From: Gordonibacter massiliensis (ex Traore et al. 2017)
Lineage (GTDB): Bacteria; Actinomycetota; Coriobacteriia; Coriobacteriales; Eggerthellaceae
Direction of reading: 5' to 3'
DNA length: 64,000 bases
Assembly (NCBI GenBank): GCA_900170005.1
Contig: LT827128.1
Location: 3,468,168-3,532,167, forward strand
The position numbers and the translations under genes were made by a program. The notes beneath the pieces were generated by a model. The model was not told where the DNA came from. It did not search any database and worked only from the letters and a program-made list of their open reading frames with translations. Below are positions 47,000 to 55,181 of the stretch, piece by piece. Every line of letters starts with the position of its first letter. Positions within the stretch are counted from its first letter, which is position 1.

Positions 47000-47983
47000 G
47001 TGGGAAACTTCATCCTTCGGAACATAGCGAAGTTCGTGCTGCTCATGATCGCCGTGAGCATGGTGACGTTCGTGCTGGTGAGCATCTCGCCGGTCGACCC
47101 GGTGCAGGCCAACGTGGGGCAGACGGCCTATATCAACATGAGCGAGGCGAAGCGCGCGCAGCTGGCCGAGTACTGGGGCGTGAACACTCCTTTGTGGGAA
47201 CGCTACGCCAACTGGTTCGGCGACCTGCTGCACGGGGACTTGGGCACGTCGCTGCGGTTCAACGCGCCGGTGGCCGACGTCATCGCCACGCGGGCGGTGA
47301 ACTCGCTCGCGCTCATGGCCACGGCTTGGGTGGTGAGCGGCGTTCTGGGCTTCGCGCTGGGCGTTCTGGCGGGGGCGAACCGGGGCAGGATCGTCGACCG
47401 CGTGGTGAAGGGGTACTGCTTCCTTCTAGCTTCCGTTCCCACGTTCTGGTTGGGACTCGTGTTCCTTATCGTGTTCTCGGTTTGGCTGGGGTGGTTCCCC
47501 TTCGGCTTCTCGGTGCCCATCGGGGTGTCGGCGGCCGACGTGACGCTGGCCGACGCGCTGCACCATCTGGCGCTGCCGGCGCTCACGTTGTCGGTGGTGG
47601 GCGTTGCCAACATCGCGTTGCACACGCGCGAGAAGACCATCGACGTGCTGGAGAGCGATTACGTGCGGTTCGCCCGCGCCCGCGGGCTCTCCACCTGGGG
47701 CGCGCTGCGTCATCATGGGCTGCGGAACCTGGCGCTGCCAGCGCTCACGCTGCAGTTCGCGTCCATTTCGGAGATATTCGGCGGATCGGTGCTGGTGGAG
47801 CAGGTGTTCTCGTATCCCGGCCTGGGACAGGCGGCCGTCACGGCGGGCCTGGGCGGCGACGTGGCCCTTCTGGCCGGCATCGCCCTGTTCTCGGCGGCGT
47901 TCGTGTTCGGCGGCAACCTGATTGCGAACATGTTGTACGGCGTCGTGGACCCGCGCATTCGGAAGGGGGAGGCCCATGCCTGA
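47000..47983 (+). CDS. nikB: Nickel-type ABC permease NikB
   Basis: A 327-aa permease of the DppB/NikB family with six hydrophobic helices. The N-terminal family pattern (FILRNIAKFVLLMIAVSMVTF, then YWGVNTPLWERY and DLLHGDLGTSLRF) and the cytoplasmic coupling loop (YVRFARARGLSTWGALRHHG) are clear. Probable start is GTG 47000, with GAGGAA just upstream; a TTG at 46964 would add 12 unconvincing residues. It overlaps nikC by 8 bp. Confidence 0.88.
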   Translation: MGNFILRNIAKFVLLMIAVSMVTFVLVSISPVDPVQANVGQTAYINMSEAKRAQLAEYWGVNTPLWERYANWFGDLLHGDLGTSLRFNAPVADVIATRAVNSLALMATAWVVSGVLGFALGVLAGANRGRIVDRVVKGYCFLLASVPTFWLGLVFLIVFSVWLGWFPFGFSVPIGVSAADVTLADALHHLALPALTLSVVGVANIALHTREKTIDVLESDYVRFARARGLSTWGALRHHGLRNLALPALTLQFASISEIFGGSVLVEQVFSYPGLGQAAVTAGLGGDVALLAGIALFSAAFVFGGNLIANMLYGVVDPRIRKGEAHA

Positions 47984-48899
47984 GGACGCGAAGAGCGCGA
48001 ATGCCCTAAAGGGGGGCAGCTCCCTTTTAGGACATTTTGCGGGCGATCTCGCTCCCGTGCTGTACCGCCCGCGCAAGGCGCGCGTGGCGAACCGCAAGCT
48101 GACGCTCGCGGCGTTCGTCGTGGCCGTGGCCGCGCTGGCGGCCGTGGTGGTGGCCGGCGTTGCCGTGACCGACGCCGCCACGGCCACCGACTTCTCCATC
48201 AAGAACCTCGCTCCCAGCTTGCAGCACCCGTTCGGCACCGACTGGATGGGCCGCGACATGCTGCTGCGCACGTTGGCGGGCTTGTCCACCAGCGTGCTCG
48301 TGGGGCTGCTGGCCGCCGGCGTTTCGTCGGTCATCGCCCTTATCATGGGCGCGGTGGCCGCGCTCGGCGGCAAAAAGGCCGATGCGGTGGTCACGTGGCT
48401 CATCGACCTCATGATGGGCGTGCCGCACATCGTGCTGCTCATCCTCATCTCGTTTGCTTTGGGGAAGGGCTTTTGGGGCGTGACCATCGGCGTGGCGGTG
48501 ACGCACTGGCCGAGCCTCGCCCGCGTCGTGCGCGCCGAGATCCTGCAGTGCAAGCAGTCCGCGTTCGTGGCGGCCGCGCGCAAGCTGGGCCAGGGGCCCG
48601 CGAGCATCGCCGCGAAGCACATGATGCCCTACGTGCTGCCGCAGTTCCTCGTGGGCCTCATCCTGCTGTTCCCGCACGCCATCCTGCACGAGGCCGCCGT
48701 CACGTTTTTGGGATTCGGCCTGCCGCCCGAGCAGCCGGCGATCGGCGTCATCCTGAGCGAGTCGATGGGCTACCTGTCGGCCGGCATGTGGTGGCTCGCC
48801 GTGTTTCCCGGCTTGGCGCTCATCGCCACGGTGCTGCTGTTCGACGCGGCGGGTTCGAACCTGCGCAAGCTCATCGACCCCCACAGCTCGCAGGAGTAG
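47976..48899 (+). CDS. nikC: Nickel-type ABC permease NikC
   Basis: A 307-aa permease of the DppC/NikC family with five or six helices (TDWMGRDMLLRTLAGLSTS, coupling loop FVAAARKLGQGPASIAAKHM, FLGFGLPPEQPAIGVIL). The start at 47976 overlaps nikB and has GGGGGAGG upstream. Residues of about 10-20 (LKGGSSLLGHF) are encoded by a short repeated sequence (48004-48038) that also occurs right after ligA, so the N-terminus appears to have gained a repeat before the first helix. Confidence 0.88.
   Translation: MPEDAKSANALKGGSSLLGHFAGDLAPVLYRPRKARVANRKLTLAAFVVAVAALAAVVVAGVAVTDAATATDFSIKNLAPSLQHPFGTDWMGRDMLLRTLAGLSTSVLVGLLAAGVSSVIALIMGAVAALGGKKADAVVTWLIDLMMGVPHIVLLILISFALGKGFWGVTIGVAVTHWPSLARVVRAEILQCKQSAFVAAARKLGQGPASIAAKHMMPYVLPQFLVGLILLFPHAILHEAAVTFLGFGLPPEQPAIGVILSESMGYLSAGMWWLAVFPGLALIATVLLFDAAGSNLRKLIDPHSSQE
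48004..48038. repeat. Short hairpin repeat inside nikC
   Basis: CCTAAAGGG and CCCTTTTAGG form a stem around GGGCAGCT. GCTCC(C)TTTTAGGACATTT is shared with 44737-44754 just after ligA. In nikC it is in frame. Confidence 0.6.
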
Positions 48900-48907
48900 G
48901 GGCTCTC

Positions 48908-49933
48908 ATGGAGGATCGCACCAGGATGCAAGACGAATCGCAGGCACTTCGCGCAGCCGAGCTCGATGCGGTGTCGGAGGCGCTGCTCGCCGCGCACGAC
49001 CACGAGCGCACGAGCCACGCCGACGCCCAGAAGCACCACCATCACACGCACGCTCCGGTGTCGCACCACGAGCACGGGCATCATCTGCTGCAGGTGGAGG
49101 ACTTGAGCGTGGGTTTCCGCATGTACGAAGAGGACGCGCCGTTTTTCCGTGCGCGACAGCGCGTGGTGGAGGTCATCCACCGTCTGAGCATCTCGGTGCA
49201 CGTGGGCGAGATCGTGGCCGTGGTGGGAGCGTCGGGTTCGGGCAAGACGCTTCTGGCCGACGCCATCCTGGGGCTGTTCGAGCCGAACGCCACCGCGTGT
49301 GGCCGCATCTGGTACGACGGAGAGCTCCAAGACGCCGCGTCGCTCGCGGAGCGCCGCGGCAACGGCATCTCGCTCGTGCCCCAGAGCGTGAACCATCTGG
49401 ACCCGCTCATGAAGGTGGGCCGGCAGGTGGAGGGCTTCGCGCGCGCGGACGTCCCGCACGCCGAGCGCGCACGGCATCGCGAGAGGCTGTTCGCGCGCTA
49501 CGGGCTTTCGGAGGATGCGGCGGACCTCTATCCCCATCAACTGTCGGGCGGCATGGCCCGTCGCGTGCTGCTGTGTTGCGCGCTCATGGACGACCCGCGG
49601 CTCATCATCGCCGACGAGCCCACGCCGGGCCTCGACCTCGATCTGGCCGTGCGCGCGCTCGGCGATTTTCGCGACTTCGCGGACGCGGGCGGCGGCGTGC
49701 TGCTCATCACGCACGACATCGAGCTGGCCTTGCGCGTGGCCGATCGCGTGGCGGTGTTCAAGGACGGCACCGTAGTGGAGGAGACCGCCGTGGCGAACTT
49801 CGCGTCGCCGGACACGCTGGAGCATCCGTTCTCGCGTGAGCTGTGGCATGCGTTGCCGGAGCACGACTTCGCCGTTCCACCTGCGAGTCCGTGCGAAGGG
49901 GACGGCGGTGCCCAGTCGCTCGGGCAGTCCTGA
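48908..49933 (+). CDS. nikD: Nickel-type ABC ATPase NikD with His-rich N-terminus
   Basis: A 341-aa ATPase. Walker A is GASGSGKT, the signature is LSGGMARRV, Walker B LIIADEPTPGLD and the switch His is in ITHDIELAL. Before the ATPase domain, residues 30-59 contain 13 histidines (KHHHHTH and SHHEHGHH), a probable nickel-binding or storage segment unusual on a NikD-type protein. The last 15 or so residues and the stop codon lie inside the hairpin element 49891-50008, so the natural C-terminus has been replaced or extended by repeat sequence. The start at 48908 is 8 bp after the nikC stop, with AGGGG upstream. Confidence 0.88.
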   Translation: MEDRTRMQDESQALRAAELDAVSEALLAAHDHERTSHADAQKHHHHTHAPVSHHEHGHHLLQVEDLSVGFRMYEEDAPFFRARQRVVEVIHRLSISVHVGEIVAVVGASGSGKTLLADAILGLFEPNATACGRIWYDGELQDAASLAERRGNGISLVPQSVNHLDPLMKVGRQVEGFARADVPHAERARHRERLFARYGLSEDAADLYPHQLSGGMARRVLLCCALMDDPRLIIADEPTPGLDLDLAVRALGDFRDFADAGGGVLLITHDIELALRVADRVAVFKDGTVVEETAVANFASPDTLEHPFSRELWHALPEHDFAVPPASPCEGDGGAQSLGQS

Positions 49934-50008
49934 GCTCGCGCGAACAGCCCACAGGGCTGTTCGGCTCGTGCGGAACTCGCTTGGTGGGCACCGCCGCCCC
50001 CTTCGCAC
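49891..50008. repeat. Long hairpin overlapping the end of nikD
   Basis: 23-bp arms at 49891-49913 and 49986-50008 with one mismatch. The core contains CGAACAGCCC, ACA and GGGCTGTTCG (a perfect inner hairpin), then GTGCGGAACTCGCTTGGTGGG. Its core is nearly identical to that at 53550-53656 while its arms differ. Confidence 0.88.
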
Positions 50009-50132
50009 TCCAGGCGAGTTCGGGCGTGTAGCGTCCAAAACCGAGTGATCTGGCGGAAACCTTGAACCTACGCGTGAGAGGTGCGAGGTTCGCGTCGAGG
50101 CTGATGGAGAGAAAAGAAGGTGAGGAGAAGTC

Positions 50133-50759
50133 GTGCTTGAGGCTTGTGATATAACCTATGCCCATCCGGGGGCTGCGCCGTTGTACCGGGGGTTCAGCTT
50201 GTCGGTGGCGCCTGACGAGCGGGTGGCTATCAGCGCGCCCTCGGGGTTCGGGAAGACGACGCTGTGCCGGTTGCTGGCCGGATACGAGCGGCCGCAGAAG
50301 GGCGAGGTGCTCGTGGACGGGGAGCCTCTGCCGAAGCGCGGTGTGTGCCCGGTGCAGATGATATGGCAGCATCCCGAGACGGCCGTCGACCCGCGCATGC
50401 GCATGGCTAACACGCTGGCCGAGGCGGGGGAGGTGCCCGACCGGCTGCTCGACGACCTGGGCATTCGGCGCACGTGGCTCTCCCGCTACCCGCACGAGCT
50501 TTCCGGCGGCGAACTGCAGCGCTTCTGCATCGCCCGCGCGCTGGCCGTGCGCCCGCGCTACCTCGTGGCCGACGAGATATCGACCATGCTCGACGCCGTC
50601 ACCCAGGCCCAGATATGGCGCTTCCTGGTGGCGGAAACCGAGCGGCGGGGCATCGGACTGGTGCTCGTGTCCCACTCCCCGGCGCTCGCTGAGCGCGTGG
50701 CAACCCGCGTGGTAAGGCTCGACGCGGAGGAAGCTGCGTTTCCGCCGTCCCTTTCGTAG
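50133..50759 (+). CDS. nikE: Nickel-type ABC ATPase NikE
   Basis: A 208-aa ATPase of the NikE/DppF type, shorter than usual (about 250-270). Walker A is APSGFGKTT, the Q-loop QMIWQHPE, the signature LSGGELQRF, Walker B YLVADEISTMLD, and the switch His is in VSHSPALAE. The start is GTG with GGTGAGGAG upstream. It is separated from nikD by the hairpin element and about 125 bp. It probably ends the nickel operon, with NikD as the other ATPase of the heterodimer. Confidence 0.88.
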   Translation: MLEACDITYAHPGAAPLYRGFSLSVAPDERVAISAPSGFGKTTLCRLLAGYERPQKGEVLVDGEPLPKRGVCPVQMIWQHPETAVDPRMRMANTLAEAGEVPDRLLDDLGIRRTWLSRYPHELSGGELQRFCIARALAVRPRYLVADEISTMLDAVTQAQIWRFLVAETERRGIGLVLVSHSPALAERVATRVVRLDAEEAAFPPSLS

Positions 50760-50874
50760 GCCGGGCTCTTCTTTCGACGGTTTCGCCTTCTCGGCGAAAG
50801 GCGTGCGCCGCCGAATTCCCCGTTCCAGCACCGGTTCTTTTGCGCCCTTTCTGCTCTCATGACGATATTTGTGT

Positions 50875-50904
50875 TTGACTATATACTAAAAAATGAATAG
50901 TATA
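50875..50904 (+). promoter_or_regulatory. modA promoter with overlapping palindromic operator
   Basis: TTGACT (50875-50880), a 17-nt spacer and TAGTAT (50898-50903) form a good sigma-70 promoter. A palindrome TATACTA (50882-50888), 9 nt, TAGTATA (50898-50904) has its right half on the -10 element, so a bound repressor would shut the promoter. The layout resembles a ModE-type or other molybdate/tungstate repressor site (inference). Confidence 0.7.
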
Positions 50905-50996
50905 GGTATATCCGAGCATGGATCGGCCGAGTTCAGGGGGCTGGTCGATCGGTGCCGTTGGGACGATGTCAGGAAAAGAACCAGGGAAGGGAACCT

Positions 50997-51926
50997 ATGA
51001 AGAAGCACATTCGCATTGCGGTGGCGGCGGCTTGCGCGTTCGCCATGGTGGGCGCGTTCGCGCTGTTCGGCTGCTCATCCAACGAGCAGAAGGCCGACGA
51101 GCCCAAGGCCGACGAGCCCAAGACCGAGCAGCACGAGGCCGTGGAGCTGCAGCTGTTCGCGGCCAACTCGCTGTCGAAGGCCATGGACGCCGTGCAGGAG
51201 CTCTACACGCAGGATCACGATTGGGTCACGTTCAAGGACACGCAGTACCTGTCCTCGGGCGAGCTCAACGAGCAGTTGGCCGGCGGCGCGTACGCCGACG
51301 TGCTGATCTCCGCGTCGAAGGGCAAGATGGACGATGCCGTGAGCGCGGGCTACGTCGACGAGGCCACGCGCTTCGACATGTTCAAGAACGACCTGGTCAT
51401 GGTCACGGGCGAGAGCTCCGAGCTGGCTACCAAGTACGGTGTCGACCAGAGCTTCACGCTCGAGGACGTGGCTTCCGGCGACTACGCCGTGGCCGTGGGC
51501 GACGACTCCGTGCCCGCCGGCAACTACGCCAACCAGGCGCTCTCCACGGTGAACTGCTTCGTCGATCCCGACGGCAAGACCGGTTCCGACAGCGCCGGCA
51601 AGGCCAACGGCACCGACGCCTACGCGGGCACCCCGCTCGCCGGCAAGGTGAACGCCCAGACCTCCGTGGGCAACGTGTGCAAGCAGGCCGAGTCGGGCGC
51701 CGTGGACGTGGCGTTCGTGTACAGCTCTGACGTGTTCCGCTTCGGCGGCGTGAAGGTTATCGGCGTCGTGCCGAGCGACACGCACAAGAAGATCATCTAC
51801 CCGGCCGCCATCTGCAAGGATTCCAAGCAGGCCGAGGCCGCCCAGGAGTTCCTCGACTGGGCCACCACCAACGCCGATGCCAAGAAGCTGTGGCAGGAGT
51901 GGGGCTTCGAGCTCGTTACCGAGTAA
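50997..51926 (+). CDS. modA: Molybdate/tungstate-binding lipoprotein ModA
   Basis: A 309-aa extracytoplasmic oxyanion-binding protein. A signal peptide with lipobox-like FALFGCSS (C at about 26) is followed by a KADEPKADEPK spacer. ModA features are ELQLFAANSLSKAMD, DVLISASKGKMDDA, VPAGNYANQAL and SGAVDVAFVYSSD. It delivers molybdate or tungstate to ModB/ModC for the pterin enzymes of this window. GGGAAGGG lies before the ATG. A perfect 14-bp hairpin between modA and modB could keep modA expression higher than the rest. Confidence 0.93.
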   Translation: MKKHIRIAVAAACAFAMVGAFALFGCSSNEQKADEPKADEPKTEQHEAVELQLFAANSLSKAMDAVQELYTQDHDWVTFKDTQYLSSGELNEQLAGGAYADVLISASKGKMDDAVSAGYVDEATRFDMFKNDLVMVTGESSELATKYGVDQSFTLEDVASGDYAVAVGDDSVPAGNYANQALSTVNCFVDPDGKTGSDSAGKANGTDAYAGTPLAGKVNAQTSVGNVCKQAESGAVDVAFVYSSDVFRFGGVKVIGVVPSDTHKKIIYPAAICKDSKQAEAAQEFLDWATTNADAKKLWQEWGFELVTE

Positions 51927-51955
51927 CGATTCCCGCACATACGGTATCATGACCA

Positions 51956-51986
51956 GGAGAGGATGGGCGAAGCGCCCATCCTCTCC
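51956..51986 (+). terminator. Hairpin between modA and modB
   Basis: A perfect 14-bp stem (GGAGAGGATGGGCG, AAG loop, CGCCCATCCTCTCC) 29 bp after modA, without a U-run. It may protect the modA mRNA end or attenuate read-through into modB. Confidence 0.6.
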
Positions 51987-52003
51987 GTGCGATAAGGAAA
52001 GCC

Positions 52004-53533
52004 ATGAGAATCTTCCAGACAGACGCTGCTGCGGGCGGACGGGACAGGCTGGCTCGCGAAGCGAGGGACGCCGCGCGCCCGGGTGCGGCCGCGTCAACGG
52101 CCGCGCAGGATAAGACGAAGCGGGCTGCGGCCCTCCTCCTTGCGCTCGCCCTCGCATGCATGCTCGCCCTTGTTCCCGGCCTCGCCTTCGCGGGCGCCGA
52201 CGACGAGGGCGACTTGGACGCGCCGAATCCGGCTGCGGGGACGAACGCCGACGCCGCGCAGAGCGCCACGGCGGCCGACGACGCCGTGAGCCTTTCCGCC
52301 GACGGCGCGTCCGCCTCCCTCGACGGAAGCCCCTTCGCGCTCAAGGACTTCTCGCGCTCCCAGGTGGGCAGCAACAGCGACATCGGCGGCGCGTACGCGG
52401 GCTACCGCTACTTCGTGTCGGACGAACCCGGCAGCCTGGTGGTCATCGCCGTCGAGGGCCTCACCGTGGTGTACGTGCCCGCCGACACGGCGCAGCGGGT
52501 GGGCTTCGACGCCGGCTCGTCCGAAAGCCGCTCGTACCTCAAGCGCTTGCTGGTCGCCTTGGACGCCCAGAACTCGAAGGGCGGCGCCACGCTGTCCGTG
52601 GAGGGGGAATGGCTGTTCACGGGCGCGACCGAGCTTGAGCAGGACGGTGTGGCGTACAGGTTCGACCAGGAGCTCAAACCGGGAGAGTACTACGCCTGCG
52701 TCGTCGGAGCGGACGGCTCGGACGTCACCGAGGCATCGAATCCCGCCCATGTGCGACTCACGCACGCCGACTTCGCGACGCTCGCCCCGGCGGGCGACGT
52801 CGAAGTGGTGGGCGCGGCCACCGGCCTGGCCGCGCTTGCGGAGTTCCTGGGCGGCATCGATTTGAGCCCCCTGTGGGTGACGCTCAAGACCACGCTCACG
52901 GCCATCGTGTTCATCTTCGTGCTGGGCCTGGCGGCCGCGTACTTCAGCCTGCGCATCCCCGCCCGGGCGCAGGACATCGCCGACTCCATCTTCACCATTC
53001 CCATGGTGCTGCCGCCCACGGTGTGCGGCTTTCTGCTGCTGCTGGCGTTCGGCAAGAACACGGCGGTGGGGCAGTGGTTCATCGACATCGGCTTCCCGCT
53101 CATCTTCAGCTGGCAGGCGACCGTCATCGCCGCCGTGGTGGTGGCGTTCCCCCTCATGTACCGCAACGCGCGCGGCGCGTTCGAGAACCTCGATCCGAAC
53201 ATGCTCGACGCGGCCCGCACGCTGGGCTGGAGCAACGCGAAGATATTCTTCAAGCTCATGCTGCCGCTGTCGTGGTCGTCCATCGCGGCTGGCACGGTGC
53301 TGTCGTTCGCGCGCGCCCTGGGCGAGTTCGGCGCCACGCTGTTTTTGGCCGGCAACTACCTGGGCATCACGCGCACCATCCCCATCGCCATCTACTTCGA
53401 GTGGATGAACGGCAACACCGACGTGGCCATCTTCTGGACCATCGTCATCATGATATTCAGCTTCATCGTCATCCTGTTCATCAACCTGTGGAGCAGGCGC
53501 ACGACGAAGTACCGCAGAAAGGCCGAAGCATGA
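52004..53533 (+). CDS. modB: ModB permease with a large extracytoplasmic N-terminal domain
   Basis: A 509-aa protein; ordinary ModB has about 225-230. The last 225 residues are a normal ModB: helices from about 288, coupling motif ENLDPNMLDAARTLGWS, and FARALGEFGATLFLAGNY. The first 285 are extra: a short charged tail, one signal-like helix (about 41-62, ending AFAGA), then about 220 residues that should be outside the cell, acidic at first and then beta-rich (GAYAGYRYFVSDEPGSLVVI, TVVYVPADTAQRVGF). No family is recognised for that part. It might help capture the oxyanion from ModA or sense it. The start is ATG 52004, with AAGGAAA upstream. Confidence 0.88.
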   Translation: MRIFQTDAAAGGRDRLAREARDAARPGAAASTAAQDKTKRAAALLLALALACMLALVPGLAFAGADDEGDLDAPNPAAGTNADAAQSATAADDAVSLSADGASASLDGSPFALKDFSRSQVGSNSDIGGAYAGYRYFVSDEPGSLVVIAVEGLTVVYVPADTAQRVGFDAGSSESRSYLKRLLVALDAQNSKGGATLSVEGEWLFTGATELEQDGVAYRFDQELKPGEYYACVVGADGSDVTEASNPAHVRLTHADFATLAPAGDVEVVGAATGLAALAEFLGGIDLSPLWVTLKTTLTAIVFIFVLGLAAAYFSLRIPARAQDIADSIFTIPMVLPPTVCGFLLLLAFGKNTAVGQWFIDIGFPLIFSWQATVIAAVVVAFPLMYRNARGAFENLDPNMLDAARTLGWSNAKIFFKLMLPLSWSSIAAGTVLSFARALGEFGATLFLAGNYLGITRTIPIAIYFEWMNGNTDVAIFWTIVIMIFSFIVILFINLWSRRTTKYRRKAEA

Positions 53534-53549
53534 TGGGGACCTTTGTGGC

Positions 53550-53656
53550 GGGAGGTCGGCCGATGCCCAGTCGCTCGGCAGTCCTGCTCGCACGAACAGC
53601 CCACTGGGCTGTTCGGCTCGTGCGGAACTCGCTTGGTGGGCATCGGCCGACCTCCC
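53550..53656. repeat. Long hairpin between modB and modC (perfect 19-bp arms)
   Basis: Perfect arms 53550-53568 and 53638-53656. The core reads CCCAGTCGCTCGGCAGTCCTG, abbreviated here, and contains CGAACAGCCC-ACT-GGGCTGTTCG. It begins 17 bp past the modB stop. Confidence 0.88.
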
Positions 53657-53735
53657 TTCGCGCGATTCCGTTTGCTGAAGACCTGCGGAATCGTCGGCTG
53701 GATGAGGGGTTCGACCTGCGAGGTTTGCCGTGGGT

Positions 53736-53917
53736 TGTCATCCTGAGCATGCGACAGCCCAGCGGACCGTCGCGCTCCCGAACATGCGAAGCGAGCGCAG
53801 GAAGGCGTCGCGAAGCGATGACGTATTGCGTACCGCCCTCTGTCATCCAGAGCGGAGCGCGCAGCGCGCCACCCTCTGTCATCCTGAGCGGAGCGCGTAG
53901 CGCGAAGTCGAAGGATC
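53736..53917. repeat. Cluster of three TGTCATCC-type interspersed repeats
   Basis: Three copies in direct order begin TGTCATCCTGAGCATG (53736), TGTCATCCAGAGCGGAGCG (53841) and TGTCATCCTGAGCGGAGCG (53877), the last ending GTCGAAGGATC. The same unit occurs at the start of acpS. It fills the gap before modC; no gene is seen in 53657-53963. Confidence 0.8.
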
Positions 53918-53963
53918 CCGTGCGGCGTCAGCCGAAAACCTTTGGGAAGGAGCCGATGCCGGC

Positions 53964-55076
53964 ATGAGCCTTGAAGTCAACATCAAGAAGCGGTTCTCGT
54001 CGTTCACGCTGGACGTGGCGTTCGAGGCGGGGGACGAGACGCTGGGGTTCCTCGGCGCGTCGGGGTGCGGCAAGAGCCTCACCATGCGTTGCATCGCCGG
54101 TATCGAGACGCCCGACGAAGGGCGCATCGTGGTGAACGGGCAGGTGTTCTTCGACTCCGCGCGGAAGGTCAACCTGAAGCCGCAGCAGCGCAAGACGGCG
54201 CTGCTGTTCCAAAGCTACATGCTGTTCCCGAACCTGACCGTGGCCGAGAACGTGGGCGCGGGCATCGGGCGCGACGTGCCGAAGGCCGAGCGAGCCGCCA
54301 TCGTGGCGGCCGAGCTCAAGCGGTTCGGCCTGGAAGGCTTCGACAAGCGCTACCCGGCGCAGCTTTCGGGTGGCCAGCAGCAGCGCGTGGCGCTCGCCCG
54401 CATGCTGGCGGCGCGTCCCGGCATCCTCATGCTGGACGAGCCGTTCTCGGCACTCGATTCGCACTTGAAGAGCGTGCTCGAGCAGAACCTGGTGAGCCTG
54501 TTCGACGCGTTCCACGGCACGGTGCTGTACGTGAGCCACGACATCGACGAGGCGCTGCGCTTCTGCGACCGCATCGCCGTGGTGGAAGCCGGGCGCATCA
54601 TGGAGACGGGCACGGGCGACGATCTGGTGAACAATCCCCAGTCGCTCGCGGGCATCAAGCTGTCGGGTTGCAAGAACGCCACGCCGGCCGAGCGCCGCGG
54701 CGATCATCTGGTGCGCCTGCCCAAGTGGGGCGTGGAGGTGGCCACGGAGGCGTTCGTGGCCGAGGACGTGAAGCACCTGGGCGTGCGCGCCTTCTTCCTC
54801 GAGCGTGCCGACGGGCCCGGCGAAAACGTCTACCGCGTGCGCGTGGACCGCGTGAGCGATTCGCGCTTCGAGCGCACGGTGCTCTTGGGCTTCCTCGATC
54901 GCGACGAGACGGAAGTGCCCACGGTCGAGCGCACGGAAGACGAGATGAAGTACCTGCACCAGCACCTGTTCTGGCGCATCGACAAACTCTCGACGCCTGC
55001 GGACCGCCTGCCCTACGAAGGCGAAGAGCTGTGGATCCGCATCCCGCCCGACAAGGTGTACCTGGTGTCGCGATAG
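53964..55076 (+). CDS. modC: Molybdate ABC ATPase ModC
   Basis: A 370-aa ATPase of the ModC/CysA type. Walker A is GASGCGKS (about 31-38), the Q-loop LLFQSYMLFPN, the signature LSGGQQQRVALARML, Walker B ILMLDEPFSALD and the switch His in VSHDIDEAL. The C-terminal 130 residues form the regulatory/TOBE part. Although 430 bp of repeats separate it from modB, the content and orientation put it in the mod operon. GGAAGGAG upstream of the ATG supports the start. Confidence 0.93.
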   Translation: MSLEVNIKKRFSSFTLDVAFEAGDETLGFLGASGCGKSLTMRCIAGIETPDEGRIVVNGQVFFDSARKVNLKPQQRKTALLFQSYMLFPNLTVAENVGAGIGRDVPKAERAAIVAAELKRFGLEGFDKRYPAQLSGGQQQRVALARMLAARPGILMLDEPFSALDSHLKSVLEQNLVSLFDAFHGTVLYVSHDIDEALRFCDRIAVVEAGRIMETGTGDDLVNNPQSLAGIKLSGCKNATPAERRGDHLVRLPKWGVEVATEAFVAEDVKHLGVRAFFLERADGPGENVYRVRVDRVSDSRFERTVLLGFLDRDETEVPTVERTEDEMKYLHQHLFWRIDKLSTPADRLPYEGEELWIRIPPDKVYLVSR

Positions 55077-55133
55077 TCCGGCCGCGCGAATGGCGGGCCT
55101 TTTGCCTGTTCGGCCAGATTGCGCCTCGCGAGC

Positions 55134-55153
55134 ATAGGATCATGTCCTATAAT
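55134..55153 (+). promoter_or_regulatory. moaA -10 element with overlapping inverted repeat
   Basis: TATAAT at 55148-55153 lies 28 bp before the moaA start. ATAGGA (55134-55139), TCATG, TCCTAT (55145-55150) is an inverted repeat that overlaps it. No good -35 is seen, which would suit an activator-dependent or repressed promoter. Confidence 0.45.
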
Positions 55154-55181
55154 ATTCTCCCATGAGAAGGGAAGGGGCCCT

